A DNA stretch of 64,000 nucleotides, taken from Pseudomonas schmalbachii (GTDB lineage Bacteria; Pseudomonadota; Gammaproteobacteria; Pseudomonadales; Pseudomonadaceae). The position numbers and the translations under genes are program-made. The stretch is from positions 682,001-746,000 of the forward strand of contig NZ_JAELYA010000002.1 of assembly GCF_017589465.1 (NCBI RefSeq), in the 5' to 3' direction. Shown piece after piece: positions 9,986-18,323 of the stretch. The notes beneath the pieces were generated by a model. It worked only from the letters and a program-made list of their open reading frames with translations, did not search any database and was not told the DNA's origin. Position 1 is the stretch's first letter, and the number at the start of each line of letters is the position of its first letter.

Positions 9986-11005
9986 ATGCACGAAGGTCTG
10001 TTCCAACTGGTTTCCGCTGTGGTCGGCGCAGAGGCCGCCGACTGGCTGGGCAATCACGTCGAAGTCCCCCAGGGTCTATCCCGCTTCGCCTTCACCCGCG
10101 AGGGCGTCCACCGTTCCTGGCTGGCCGAAGCGCTGAACCTCTGCCTGTTCCACCAGCTGGTCGAGGCCGTGCCCGACGGCCGTCGCTATGTCGTCGAGCA
10201 GCGCCAGGCCGGGCGCAAGGTGCTGTTCGATCATGGTGCGATCCGCACGGTCGACTGGCCGGAGAACGGCGAGCTGCCGCGCGGCCGCCTGGCCTTCGCG
10301 CGCATCCTCGAACCACTGGGCTTCACCGACGTGCGCACCTACCCGCTGACCAGGCTGAAGATGACCGGCTACGCCTACTGCCATCAGGACCTGCCGGAGG
10401 AGATCGCCCAGTTCTTCGTCTCCGAACTGCATCCGGGACGTTTCAGCGAGGCGTTCCAGGCCAGCGTCACGCGCGTGGTCGAAAGCAGCCGCGATCCGCT
10501 GTCGAGCGAGCACCTGTCGATCCTCCGCCGCCTGCGCCTGACCCGCCATTGCAGCGTCGAGGAAGCCCGGATCGTCCTGCCGGCCCTGCACGCTGCCTTC
10601 GGCCGCCAGCACGGCGTGGTGCGCGAAGAGGACTATCGCAACCTGCTCGGCGAAAGCGCGGAAATGGCCTGGATCGCCACCGAGGGCAACATGTTCAACC
10701 ACCTGACCGACCGGGTCGGCGACCTCGAAGCGGCGGTGGAACAACAACGCGCACTGGGGCGACCGATGAAGGACAGCATCGAGGTGTCCGGCTCGGGCAG
10801 CGTGCTGCAGACCGCCTACCGCGCTGCCCAGGTGCAGCGCGATTTCCTCGGCCCGCAGGGCGAACTGGTGACGCGCACGGTTCCGGGTTCCTTCGTCGAG
10901 TTCATCCAGCGCAGGGTAGATGGCGAGAGCGGCAGGCTGGACCTGAACTTCGACAGCAGCAACGCCCAGGGCATCTTCAAGATGACCGATTCACGCAGCG
11001 CCTGA
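9986..11005 (+). CDS. HglS-like DUF1338 non-haem iron enzyme (2-oxoadipate dioxygenase/decarboxylase family)
   Basis: 339 residues. Members of this family (HglS of P. putida) turn 2-oxoadipate into D-2-hydroxyglutarate in D-lysine breakdown. The metal and substrate residues known from HglS (His70, Arg74, His226, Glu294, from memory) are all here: H83 and R87 in DHGAIR, H239 in FNHLTDRV, and E305 in VPGSFVEF. The His-His distance of 156 is identical and the His-Glu distance is 66 against 68. The C-terminal signature FDSSNAQGIFKMT is also kept. It is shorter than HglS/YdcJ (about 450-460), so it belongs to a compact subgroup and its substrate may differ. The start at 9986 has AAGGGCGA upstream. 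Nearby amaA, amaB and amaR support a role in lysine catabolism. Confidence 0.8.
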   Translation: MHEGLFQLVSAVVGAEAADWLGNHVEVPQGLSRFAFTREGVHRSWLAEALNLCLFHQLVEAVPDGRRYVVEQRQAGRKVLFDHGAIRTVDWPENGELPRGRLAFARILEPLGFTDVRTYPLTRLKMTGYAYCHQDLPEEIAQFFVSELHPGRFSEAFQASVTRVVESSRDPLSSEHLSILRRLRLTRHCSVEEARIVLPALHAAFGRQHGVVREEDYRNLLGESAEMAWIATEGNMFNHLTDRVGDLEAAVEQQRALGRPMKDSIEVSGSGSVLQTAYRAAQVQRDFLGPQGELVTRTVPGSFVEFIQRRVDGESGRLDLNFDSSNAQGIFKMTDSRSA

Positions 11006-11013
11006 AATGCAGA

Positions 11014-11038
11014 AGCCCGGCACGAGGGCCGGGCTTTT
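11014..11038 (+). terminator. Terminator of the DUF1338 gene
   Basis: AGCCCGGC, six-base loop, GCCGGGCT followed by TTTT, nine bases after the stop codon and before the convergent azu gene. Confidence 0.85.
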
Positions 11039-11067
11039 GCATCACGATTGCGGATTGCGCGGAAAGG

Positions 11068-11514
11068 TCACTTCACTTCCAGGGTGCCCTTCATCATTGC
11101 CGAATGGCCGGGGAAGGAGCAGAAGAATGCGTACTGCTCGCCAGCTTTCAGCTTGGCCACGTCGAAGGTCACCGAGTCCTTCTCGCCGGAGCCGATGATC
11201 TTGGTGTGGGCGATCACGCGAGTATCGCCATCCTTCACGTAGTTCTTGTCGAGGCCGGCAGCCATGCCGTCGGTGACGGCGCCTTGCATATCGGCAGCGG
11301 TGGTCAGCACCCAGTTATGCCCCATCACGTTCTTCGGCAGGCTGCCGGGGTGGGACAGGTTGACGGTGAACGTCTTGCAGCTCTTGTCGACCGTGATGGC
11401 GTTGGTGCTGAACTGCATCTGGTCATTGCCCTGGATATCCACAGAGCATTCGGCAGCCAGAAGCGGCGCACTGAACAGACCGAGCAGGGTTACAGCAGCG
11501 AGTTTGCGGAACAT
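11068..11514 (-). CDS. azu: Azurin, periplasmic blue copper protein
   Basis: Small type 1 copper electron carrier of the periplasm. A 20-residue signal peptide ([20 protein letters not shown]) precedes a 128-residue mature protein starting [11 protein letters not shown], the same mature length as P. aeruginosa azurin. The copper ligands are visible in mature numbering: Gly45-His46 in MGHNW, Cys112 in FFCSFPGH, His117 and Met121 in the same loop. The disulfide pair C3-C26 is kept. A strong AGGAGG ribosome site is five bases from the ATG. An ANR-type box upstream fits the known induction of azurin at low oxygen. The gene is monocistronic and convergent with the DUF1338 gene. Confidence 0.97.
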   Translation of the reverse strand: MFRKLAAVTLLGLFSAPLLAAECSVDIQGNDQMQFSTNAITVDKSCKTFTVNLSHPGSLPKNVMGHNWVLTTAADMQGAVTDGMAAGLDKNYVKDGDTRVIAHTKIIGSGEKDSVTFDVAKLKAGEQYAFFCSFPGHSAMMKGTLEVK

Positions 11515-11827
11515 ACAAGCCTCCTAGGCAGGTTGGGCGGTGAATCCTGTAGGGGGAGACTGCCGGAAGCGTAGGCAGGTTCCCCTGATGTGGATCAAGA
11601 CGGCACTGGCGGAACCACTACGGTGCAACGGAAAACTCCTGACAGGACCATCCCAGACGGCACGAGGCAAACCAGCACACCCCGCCTAGCATAGACGGCA
11701 TCCCCGATCCTGACGGCCCTGTTCGACAATCGAATGGCGTCAGGATGTGATCGCCGCTCGCCCAAGCCTTGGTCTGCACGCCGTCAACCGCTACCCTGAA
11801 CGCTTTGTTCTGCTACGGAAGTTGTCC
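11515..11827. other. Intergenic region between azu and the LOG gene
   Basis: 313 bases with no gene. It carries the azu ribosome site (11519-11524) and ANR-type box (11585-11598). Toward the LOG gene there is no recognisable strong promoter, though TTGTCC closely precedes that gene's ATG. Confidence 0.5.
11585..11598 (-). promoter_or_regulatory. ANR/FNR-type box of azu
   Basis: On the minus strand TTGATCCACATCAG matches the ANR consensus TTGAT-N4-ATCAA at nine of ten fixed bases. Its centre is about 78 bases before the azu ATG, which would place a start of transcription with normal -41.5 spacing about 36 bases before the gene. ANR control of azu is established in P. aeruginosa. Confidence 0.75.
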
Positions 11828-12415
11828 ATGTCCCTGCGTTCGATCTGCGTATTCTGCGGCGCCAGCCCCGGCGCCAGTCCCATCTACCGCGAAGCCGCCG
11901 AAGCCCTCGGCCGGCATCTCGCCGAACGCGGCCTGCGCCTGGTCTACGGTGGCGGTGCGGTCGGCCTGATGGGCGTGGTGGCGGATGCCGCCCTGGCCGC
12001 CGGCGGCGAAGTCATCGGCATCATCCCGCAAAGCCTGAAAGACGCCGAGATCGGTCACAAGGGGCTGACCCGCCTGGAGGTAGTGGACGGCATGCACGCG
12101 CGCAAGGCGCGCATGGCCGAGCTGAGCGATGCCTTCATCGCCCTGCCCGGCGGCCTCGGCACCCTGGAAGAACTGTTCGAGGTGTGGACCTGGGGTCAGC
12201 TCGGCTACCACGGCAAACCGCTCGGCCTGCTGGAAGTGAACGGCTTCTACGATCCGCTGCTGACCTTCCTCGACCACCTGGTGACGGAGCGCTTCGTCCG
12301 CCCGCAGCACCGCGAAATCCTCCAGCGCGGCTCAACGCCCGCGCAGTTGCTGGATGCCATGGAAGCCTGGAAGCCGCTCGCCGCGCCGAAGTGGGTGGAC
12401 CACACGCCGGGCTAG
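11828..12415 (+). CDS. LOG-family protein (nucleoside 5'-monophosphate phosphoribohydrolase)
   Basis: 195 residues, Rossmann-fold protein of the Lonely Guy/YvdD family that cleaves the base from (cytokinin) nucleoside monophosphates. The family active-site motif [14 protein letters not shown] and the preceding [15 protein letters not shown] are complete, as is the N-terminal [12 protein letters not shown] chose the ATG at 11828 because it gives the family length and removes a non-conserved 27-residue extension. Its stop overlaps the pilE stop on the other strand by four bases. In P. aeruginosa the homologue also follows azu. The physiological substrate in pseudomonads is not settled. Confidence 0.88.
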   Translation: MSLRSICVFCGASPGASPIYREAAEALGRHLAERGLRLVYGGGAVGLMGVVADAALAAGGEVIGIIPQSLKDAEIGHKGLTRLEVVDGMHARKARMAELSDAFIALPGGLGTLEELFEVWTWGQLGYHGKPLGLLEVNGFYDPLLTFLDHLVTERFVRPQHREILQRGSTPAQLLDAMEAWKPLAAPKWVDHTPG

Positions 12416-12852
12416 CGCCAGCACTCGGCAGCCGATGCGGCACTCCCCGTTTTGCCGCGCTCGCCAACGGCATTCAATGTCAGGCTGCCACATTGCGTGT
12501 CCCGGGCCTGTGCTCCTTGCGGGGTGGCCGTCAGCAGGTAGCCGCCGCTGCCGGCCGGATTGCTTACCGCAAGGCTGTATTTGTCGGTGTCCGACATGAC
12601 GGCAGTGCCAGTGGTCTTGCGCATGCCCAGCTTGCCGATGTCTTCCGGATCGGTCACATAGGCATTGTTCTGGGCAAAGTGACGCTCCTCTCGTGCAGCG
12701 GCGTCGTTGAGCATCGCCTGCCCCTCCGCACGGTTGGCCCGCAGCACGTACTGCTGGTAACTGGGGTAGGCGATAGTGGCGAGGATGCCGATGATCACCA
12801 CGACGATCATCATTTCCAGCAGGGTGAAGCCCCGGACTCGAACGACGTTCAT
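12412..12852 (-). CDS. pilE: PilE-like type IV pilus minor pilin
   Basis: 146 residues, class III prepilin: leader MNVVRVRG cleaved before the methylated [28 protein letters not shown] helix, with Glu5 present. The C-terminal domain has paired cysteines (DTQCGSL and AAECWR) that would form the D-loop disulfide. Last gene of the minor pilin operon, 9 bases behind pilY1. In P. aeruginosa a small gene, pilY2, lies between pilY1 and pilE; here there is no room for it. Minor pilins prime pilus assembly and place PilY1 at the tip. Confidence 0.9.
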   Translation of the reverse strand: MNVVRVRGFTLLEMMIVVVIIGILATIAYPSYQQYVLRANRAEGQAMLNDAAAREERHFAQNNAYVTDPEDIGKLGMRKTTGTAVMSDTDKYSLAVSNPAGSGGYLLTATPQGAQARDTQCGSLTLNAVGERGKTGSAASAAECWR

Positions 12853-12861
12853 TGCACTCTC

Positions 12862-15800
12862 CTAGTCCCGCATGCGCCGCCAGCTCAGGCGGCCCGGCCG
12901 GATTCCATCATCTATCCGCAGGCAGCCATCGCTGCCGCAACCCACCAGGTTGTGCTCGCTGTCGAGTCCAGGTGCGAGGCCTCCGGTGATCCCGGGAAAC
13001 TCGATGCCAGAGACGATGACCGAGTCCGCCGCGCGATCGAGCTCATCGATCGTCCCGTCATGGTTCAGGTCCAGCGCATCCATGTCTGGAGCACCGCCCG
13101 TCAGCGGATTCAGCGCCATCAGCCAGGTACGGACGCCGTCCTCGCAAGGGTCGCTGCGCGGAGCGAGGGTGGTGATCAGCAGCAGGTTTCCGCTGGTGGT
13201 GGGGTCGCTGACGATCCTTTCGCCGGTATCGGGCAGGTCGAGATACCAGCCATACTTCTCCACGACAGTGGCGCCCGCGGATGTGCTGGTCCAGGCCACC
13301 GCCTTGTCGCTGACGATGCGGATGTTCCGCGTACCGTTGCCGATGGTGACGCCCTCCTTGGTCACCAAGGTCTGCTCCTGCAGCCTGCTCCGCGTCACGC
13401 TGGGCGTGCTGAGCGCACTCTCCCCCGCCGTCTGCCGGTCCCAGATACCGTACAGGGACATCGCCTTGCCGCTGCCCACCACCGCATCGGACGTTTCGAA
13501 ATACTTGCCCGTGCCGAAGATCACCAGCAGGCCGGTACCGCCCGGATGCCTGGCCACCCGTGGCGCGGAGGTGATCGGCTGGAAACCACCGCTGCCGCTG
13601 ACGGCCTGGAACAACGGCGCGCCGCCGAAGGAGGCTCTGAAACTGCTGGTGGCAGCGAACGACGAGGCCTCTCCGTAAGGCTTGCCCGGCGTGCCCGGGG
13701 CGAACAGATCGAAGCGCCAGAGATTGCCGCGGATATCGCCGGCATAGGCGTAGTCGGCGATGCCGTCGCCATCCATATCCACCACCCGCGGGGTGGACAG
13801 CCCGTTCGGGGCGCTGCCGCCGTCACTCACAGGAATGGACTTGATCAGGCTGCCATCGCCGATGTCGACCAGATAGAGGACTGCATGATCGTCGATGCTG
13901 TCGTAGCCATTGGCCGCCACAACTGCCCAGCGGCCATCGTGCAGACGCGCAATGCTCGGCTTCGTCAGGGTGTAGCCGAGGTCCCGGTAGGCGCTGTCGC
14001 CGGCACTGATTTCCCACAACAGTCTGATGTTCGCCGGATCGGTGATATCCAGCGCGAACATGGATCGGCCACCGCCGCCCAGGCTTCCCACCAGCACGCT
14101 GTGCCAGGCGCCGCCGAAATACACGTCGCCAGTTACCAGCGGGCCGTCGACGAAATACTGGTGCTGGTTGCCGGTGTATTTGCGGTCGGGAATCCGGTTC
14201 ATCTTCTCCAGGGCGGCAGTCGGCACGAAGGCAAAGGTTTCTTCGCCGTTCGGGTCGAATGCGTGCAACATGCCGTCGTTGGCGCCGACGTAGATGCGTG
14301 TCGCCCTGTTCTTGCGTGCGTCCTTGAAGTCGGAGTACGAGCCCTGTCCATCCAGGGCATTCATCAGATAGGCCGGCCGGGAAGGCGCAGCGACCACCAC
14401 CGGCGCAGAGCCGACGATGTCGCCGAGAAGATTCTGCCGGCTGCGGAACAGCGTGCCTTCCTTGCTGCGATCGCCACGCAGGTAATCGACTCGCGCCGAT
14501 CCCAGGGAATCCGCATCGCCATCCAGCGTCCTGTTGAACGCGGCCTGCTGCTCGCTGTTCAGGTTGCTCCAGGTGAACTCCACCAGATTGCCATTGCGCC
14601 CACGCATCCAGATGCCGCGCTTCTGCTCGCGCTGCAACAGCCTGGCCTTGGCACTCCAGACCTGCGCTTGTGTACCTGACACCGGGTCCTGCCGGTACTT
14701 GATCAGATCGCCGCTCCAGTCCTCACTGGAAAAACTCGGCGTATAGGTAAAGGCCCCTGTCTCGGCGGACTCGCTCGTCGGTGAAATGACAGCAGGCCTG
14801 GCTGCGGACGTATTACGGCTGGAAATCCGGGTGAGGATGCTGTTGAACGCGCCGACCAGTTGCTCGGGAGTATCGGCGCTGAAGAACTCGCCGCGCGAAT
14901 TTAGCGCCGCATGCCAGAGGTCATAGACGTTGTTCGGGCTGTTGGAGGAAACCGGCGGCCAGCCGATGCTGCCATCCAGCAGCCCCGTGTAGTCCCCCGC
15001 ATAGGTGCTGCCACCCCATGCCGGCCGGGTCAGGGATTTTCCCAGGCCGAGGCCCACGGTGAAGTTGACCAGGTGCTGCCAGGTCGCGGGATCGTTGCCG
15101 GGGTCCCAGTAGCGCTCCGCAGCAGTACCATTGGCGTTGCGGGTATAGGGTTTGAGATTGTCGGCCAGATCCGGGCGGGCATCGCTCGCCCAGTACTTGA
15201 AAGCCACATCGGCCAGACTGTTTGCCGAAACGTCGGCAAAGGGCGGACGCGGCGTATAGCGGGTGCCATCCGGAAGTGTGCTGCCGGTGTTGTCGGCATT
15301 GCCGACCGACGTGTTGCTGTCGACCCAGATGCCATCGGTCATCAGCAGGTGATAGCTGGCGCGGCAGGTGTATTCCGGCGCTTGCGTAACGCCCGGCACC
15401 AGGGCGTAGGGGTTGTTGACGTCCTTGCGCCGCAGGAACTCCCCGGCCCGGATCAATGCGGAAGGCAACGGAGTCCCGGAGTCGAAACCGATATCGGCCG
15501 CCCAACCGAAGAAGTTGGCGCGATGCTCTCCGCTGAACGGTGCCAACAGATTCTCGCCGCTATAGCTGATGCCCTTGCAGCCGCTGGTGCCACTGAGCGT
15601 CTTGCAATAACCGAGATCCTGCCAGGTCAGGCGAATGTTCTCCGGCAACGAAAGGAAGGCCCGGTTGGCCGCGCTCTGCATGGCCAGGCCGCGAATCCGA
15701 TAGAACGCGTACCAGGTGGCGAAGTTCTTCCGCTCATCCGTGCCGTCCGGCCCCGATGTGGCCGAGACCGTCACCAGTCGATAGCAGGCATCGTTTTCCG

Positions 15801-16440
15801 CGTTGCAGTTGCTGGCCAGGGAAGGGTCGTAGACATAGTAATAAGCCGGTACGCCAACCCTGGTCCTGTCGACTGACCCCACTTTGAAATCCGCCGCCGG
15901 GTTCGGCGCCAGGGAATACAGCGAACCCTTGGGGACGGCGTACTCGTTGGTGTAGGTCCCGTAGTTAGAAATCTCCGGCCCGTTGGTCTTGTACTGCCAG
16001 GTCACCCGGTAGTTCTTGCTCAGGTCCAGGGTGCCGCGCGCCGGGTTGAAGCCATTCACGTAGACCCGGGTGAAGTCGAAGGTGTCGTCACCGGCGCTGA
16101 CGGGATAGTCGACGCTCAGCAGTTGCCCACCGCTGAAGATGACCTTCTTCGGCGCCTGGTAGGTGACCTTGGGGTCGTAGTACATGGGGTTGTAGCTGGC
16201 CGACTTGACCCGGCGGGTCAGGTACAGGCTGCCCTCCCCCACGTTGTCGCCCATGGCGTCGGGAACGAACGCCCAGCGCATGCTCTGGGAGTTGTCCAGC
16301 GTCAGGATCAGGTTGGGGGCAACGGTCTGCAGCAGGAACAGTGGCTGCTGGCTGATATCCAGTTGCGCCGCCTGCGATCCCCCGGTTGCGATCAGGATGC
16401 CGGCGGCGGTGCATGCGCCTAGCAGGGCACGATAGTCCAT
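12862..16440 (-). CDS. pilY1: PilY1, type IV pilus tip adhesin and assembly factor
   Basis: 1192 residues from the ATG at 16440 (GAGGGAG nine bases upstream; signal peptide ending GSQAAQ). Residues 45-53 (LTLDNSQSM) give an incomplete MIDAS-like D-x-S-x-S metal site at the start of the N-terminal region. An RGD tripeptide lies at 655-657. The C-terminal third is the PilC/PilY beta-propeller, with an EF-hand-like calcium loop at 888-896 (DMDGDGIAD) equivalent to the one that controls pilus retraction in P. aeruginosa, and a second possible loop at 1124-1132 (DLNHDGTID). It acts at the pilus tip and outer surface in twitching, adhesion and surface sensing. A 108-residue upstream extension of the reading frame overlaps pilX and is not part of the gene. 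Confidence 0.93.
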   Translation of the reverse strand: MDYRALLGACTAAGILIATGGSQAAQLDISQQPLFLLQTVAPNLILTLDNSQSMRWAFVPDAMGDNVGEGSLYLTRRVKSASYNPMYYDPKVTYQAPKKVIFSGGQLLSVDYPVSAGDDTFDFTRVYVNGFNPARGTLDLSKNYRVTWQYKTNGPEISNYGTYTNEYAVPKGSLYSLAPNPAADFKVGSVDRTRVGVPAYYYVYDPSLASNCNAENDACYRLVTVSATSGPDGTDERKNFATWYAFYRIRGLAMQSAANRAFLSLPENIRLTWQDLGYCKTLSGTSGCKGISYSGENLLAPFSGEHRANFFGWAADIGFDSGTPLPSALIRAGEFLRRKDVNNPYALVPGVTQAPEYTCRASYHLLMTDGIWVDSNTSVGNADNTGSTLPDGTRYTPRPPFADVSANSLADVAFKYWASDARPDLADNLKPYTRNANGTAAERYWDPGNDPATWQHLVNFTVGLGLGKSLTRPAWGGSTYAGDYTGLLDGSIGWPPVSSNSPNNVYDLWHAALNSRGEFFSADTPEQLVGAFNSILTRISSRNTSAARPAVISPTSESAETGAFTYTPSFSSEDWSGDLIKYRQDPVSGTQAQVWSAKARLLQREQKRGIWMRGRNGNLVEFTWSNLNSEQQAAFNRTLDGDADSLGSARVDYLRGDRSKEGTLFRSRQNLLGDIVGSAPVVVAAPSRPAYLMNALDGQGSYSDFKDARKNRATRIYVGANDGMLHAFDPNGEETFAFVPTAALEKMNRIPDRKYTGNQHQYFVDGPLVTGDVYFGGAWHSVLVGSLGGGGRSMFALDITDPANIRLLWEISAGDSAYRDLGYTLTKPSIARLHDGRWAVVAANGYDSIDDHAVLYLVDIGDGSLIKSIPVSDGGSAPNGLSTPRVVDMDGDGIADYAYAGDIRGNLWRFDLFAPGTPGKPYGEASSFAATSSFRASFGGAPLFQAVSGSGGFQPITSAPRVARHPGGTGLLVIFGTGKYFETSDAVVGSGKAMSLYGIWDRQTAGESALSTPSVTRSRLQEQTLVTKEGVTIGNGTRNIRIVSDKAVAWTSTSAGATVVEKYGWYLDLPDTGERIVSDPTTSGNLLLITTLAPRSDPCEDGVRTWLMALNPLTGGAPDMDALDLNHDGTIDELDRAADSVIVSGIEFPGITGGLAPGLDSEHNLVGCGSDGCLRIDDGIRPGRLSWRRMRD

Positions 16441-16454
16441 TGGCAACATCTCCC

Positions 16455-17024
16455 TCAGTTCAAATAGCGCCGTGCAAAAACGCTTTGCAGGATCAGCGGC
16501 GTGCGACCGGCTCCTGCCGTGGCATAGGTCGTCACGTAGTAGTAATCCGTGCACACCCCATCGCCGTTCAATGAACACCCCGAATCGCTGTCGAAATGAG
16601 CGGCATTCAGACGCGGGGCCAGCGAGAATCGGGTCTGGTTGTCGGAGCCGCGATAAGCCAGTGCATGGCTTCCTTTCATCCACCAATCCGCCGGCGAACC
16701 CGCCCAGCGCCAGCCGACGGCGCCCCCATTGGCGGATTGCACCTGCTCCCTGCCGACCACGCACAGGTCCATGTCCGCGATGCAGACATCGTTGCGGCCG
16801 TCGTCCGCACCCGGCAGCCGGGCCAGCTTGCGCTCGCCCTCGCGGAGCGCAGCCTCGCCGGCATTGAAGGCCTGCCGCTCCTCCGCCTGATTGCCGACCA
16901 GGCGGTTTTCCAGTGCGGCACCACGCATGCCGGTCAGTGTCAGCGCGGTCAGTACCAGCAGCATGACCAGCGCCACCAGCAGGACTGCACCACTCTCCCG
17001 GCGCCCCAGATTACGCGTCGTCAT
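16455..17024 (-). CDS. pilX: PilX, type IV pilus minor pilin
   Basis: 189 residues. Prepilin-type N-terminus: charged leader ending RRESG followed by the hydrophobic stretch AVLLVALVMLLVLTALTLTGM. As in other PilX proteins the usual Glu at mature position 5 is absent. The PilX family region LENRLVGNQAEERQAFNAGEAALREGE follows directly. Its start overlaps the pilW stop by four bases (ATGA), and pilY1 follows within 14 bases, so it is translated within the same operon. Confidence 0.9.
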   Translation of the reverse strand: MTTRNLGRRESGAVLLVALVMLLVLTALTLTGMRGAALENRLVGNQAEERQAFNAGEAALREGERKLARLPGADDGRNDVCIADMDLCVVGREQVQSANGGAVGWRWAGSPADWWMKGSHALAYRGSDNQTRFSLAPRLNAAHFDSDSGCSLNGDGVCTDYYYVTTYATAGAGRTPLILQSVFARRYLN

Positions 17025-17779
17025 GGCGTGAGGTTCCTCAAGGTGACTATGTTCTGGCTGATACGGAAGATGCGCCGGTCGCTGTCGGCGATGGTCAGCT
17101 TGCTGGAGGTGAGTTCATTCCACTTATCGATGACCGGCTTTCCCTCTCCCCCGCGGGTGCCGCCATCGCTGGCGAACAGCAGGCTCAGGAGCACAGCCTG
17201 GGTCCGCATGGTCCTGCCGGGCGCAGCGGAGATATGCATATCCAGCACCCCGCCGAGGACGCTGGCGGTAACCGGGACACCTCCGCTCTCCAGAACGCTG
17301 CTGCAGGAAATTTCGCCGCCCTTGCCAGCGGCGCCCTTGGTGAAGGACAAGCGGGTGAGTACGTTTATTGGCGTTTCGCTGAAGTCGATGGCCGCGCCGG
17401 TGCAGTCGCTCTCCTTGCTCTCCATGCCACGCTGGTAGCGGATGCAGATGCCTTGCCGGTCGGCAGTCAGCTTGATGACCTCGCCGTTGTCGAACGCCGG
17501 ACAGCCGTTGAGTCCGCCGCGGGCAGGAAACGCGAGCGCCATCGACTGTGCCTGCGGTTTCGCCCGGTAACCGGCCCTGGCCAGGATGTCCTGCAGGAAC
17601 AGCGCCGCGAAACGGCTGCTCTCCTCGTTGCCGATCTGGTTCTGCTGGAACAGGTAATGCTGCTTGTCGTCGACGTAGACCTGAGTGACGCCAAGGATCA
17701 GGAAACAACTCAGCAGCAGCGCCACCATCAGCTCGATCAGCGACAGGCCTGTCTGCAGCGTGCGGGATGTCTGGCCCAT
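17021..17779 (-). CDS. pilW: PilW, type IV pilus minor pilin
   Basis: 252 residues from the ATG at 17779. Leader MGQTSRTLQTG is followed by LSLIELMVALLLSCFLILGVTQVYV, with Glu5 present. The PilW family pattern (QNQIGNEESSRFAALFLQDILARAGYR) and the large C-terminal domain are visible. The ATG lies one base after the pilV stop; an upstream in-frame start would run far into pilV. Part of the tip-priming complex with PilV, PilX and PilY1. Confidence 0.9.
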   Translation of the reverse strand: MGQTSRTLQTGLSLIELMVALLLSCFLILGVTQVYVDDKQHYLFQQNQIGNEESSRFAALFLQDILARAGYRAKPQAQSMALAFPARGGLNGCPAFDNGEVIKLTADRQGICIRYQRGMESKESDCTGAAIDFSETPINVLTRLSFTKGAAGKGGEISCSSVLESGGVPVTASVLGGVLDMHISAAPGRTMRTQAVLLSLLFASDGGTRGGEGKPVIDKWNELTSSKLTIADSDRRIFRISQNIVTLRNLTP

Positions 17780-17780
17780 C

Positions 17781-18323
17781 TCACAGCTCCGTACGCAGGG
17801 TGTAGGTGCAAACGTCCGCGTCGCACATCCGGGACTTCGCATCGCGCCAGGCGACCTGGATCGTCACGCTGGAGCCTGCCCCCGCCGAGCACAGGGAATC
17901 GCCATCCTTGCTCCGGCAGATGATGAACTCGCTGCGCAGGAGCTCATCGTCGACGGGAAGCAAGCGCTCGACCGCCCTGCGCCAGCACCCCAGATCGACT
18001 TTCGCCACACTCGCGCCACCTCCGCTGCGGTCACGCCCGGCACAGTCGAAACCATCCGCGACCGTGGGCAGGTCATCGCCATCCGCCTTGTAGTAGGCGG
18101 AAGAAGCGGCCAGACGATCGTTGGCGCCGAGCAGGGCGCCGCGGTTGCTGCGCATCAGCTCCAGCAACTCATTGGCCAGCATGACTGCACTGCCGCGCAG
18201 CGTGGCGTCGTGGGTGTACTGCACTGCCCGCCCCTGCGCCACCGCCATGCCGAGCAGACCGATGCAGATCAGCAGCAGGCTGACCAGCACCTCGATCAGG
18301 CTGAATCCCTCCTGTCGCCTCAT
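17781..18323 (-). CDS. pilV: PilV, type IV pilus minor pilin
   Basis: 180 residues. Short leader MRRQEG then FSLIEVLVSLLLICIGLLGMAVAQ with Glu5, followed by the family region TLRGSAVMLANELLELMRSN. The ATG at 18323 overlaps the fimU stop by four bases. Several cysteines in the C-terminal half (FDCAGRD, LGCWRRA, FIICRSK, SLCSAG, RMCDADVC) suggest more than one disulfide. Confidence 0.9.
   Translation of the reverse strand: MRRQEGFSLIEVLVSLLLICIGLLGMAVAQGRAVQYTHDATLRGSAVMLANELLELMRSNRGALLGANDRLAASSAYYKADGDDLPTVADGFDCAGRDRSGGGASVAKVDLGCWRRAVERLLPVDDELLRSEFIICRSKDGDSLCSAGAGSSVTIQVAWRDAKSRMCDADVCTYTLRTEL

Noticed and set aside
12184..14679. Long open frame on the plus strand opposite pilE and pilY1
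   Set aside because: It is the mirror frame of clearly conserved pilin genes; its translation is rich in Arg, Ala, Gly and His with no motif. The same applies to long plus-strand frames at 31779-34430 (opposite purA and hisZ) and 61248-63578 (opposite parC).
16441..16764. N-terminal extension of PilY1 by 108 residues
   Set aside because: It overlaps pilX in another frame and has no signal peptide; the ATG at 16440 is followed by a proper signal sequence and preceded by GAGGGAG.
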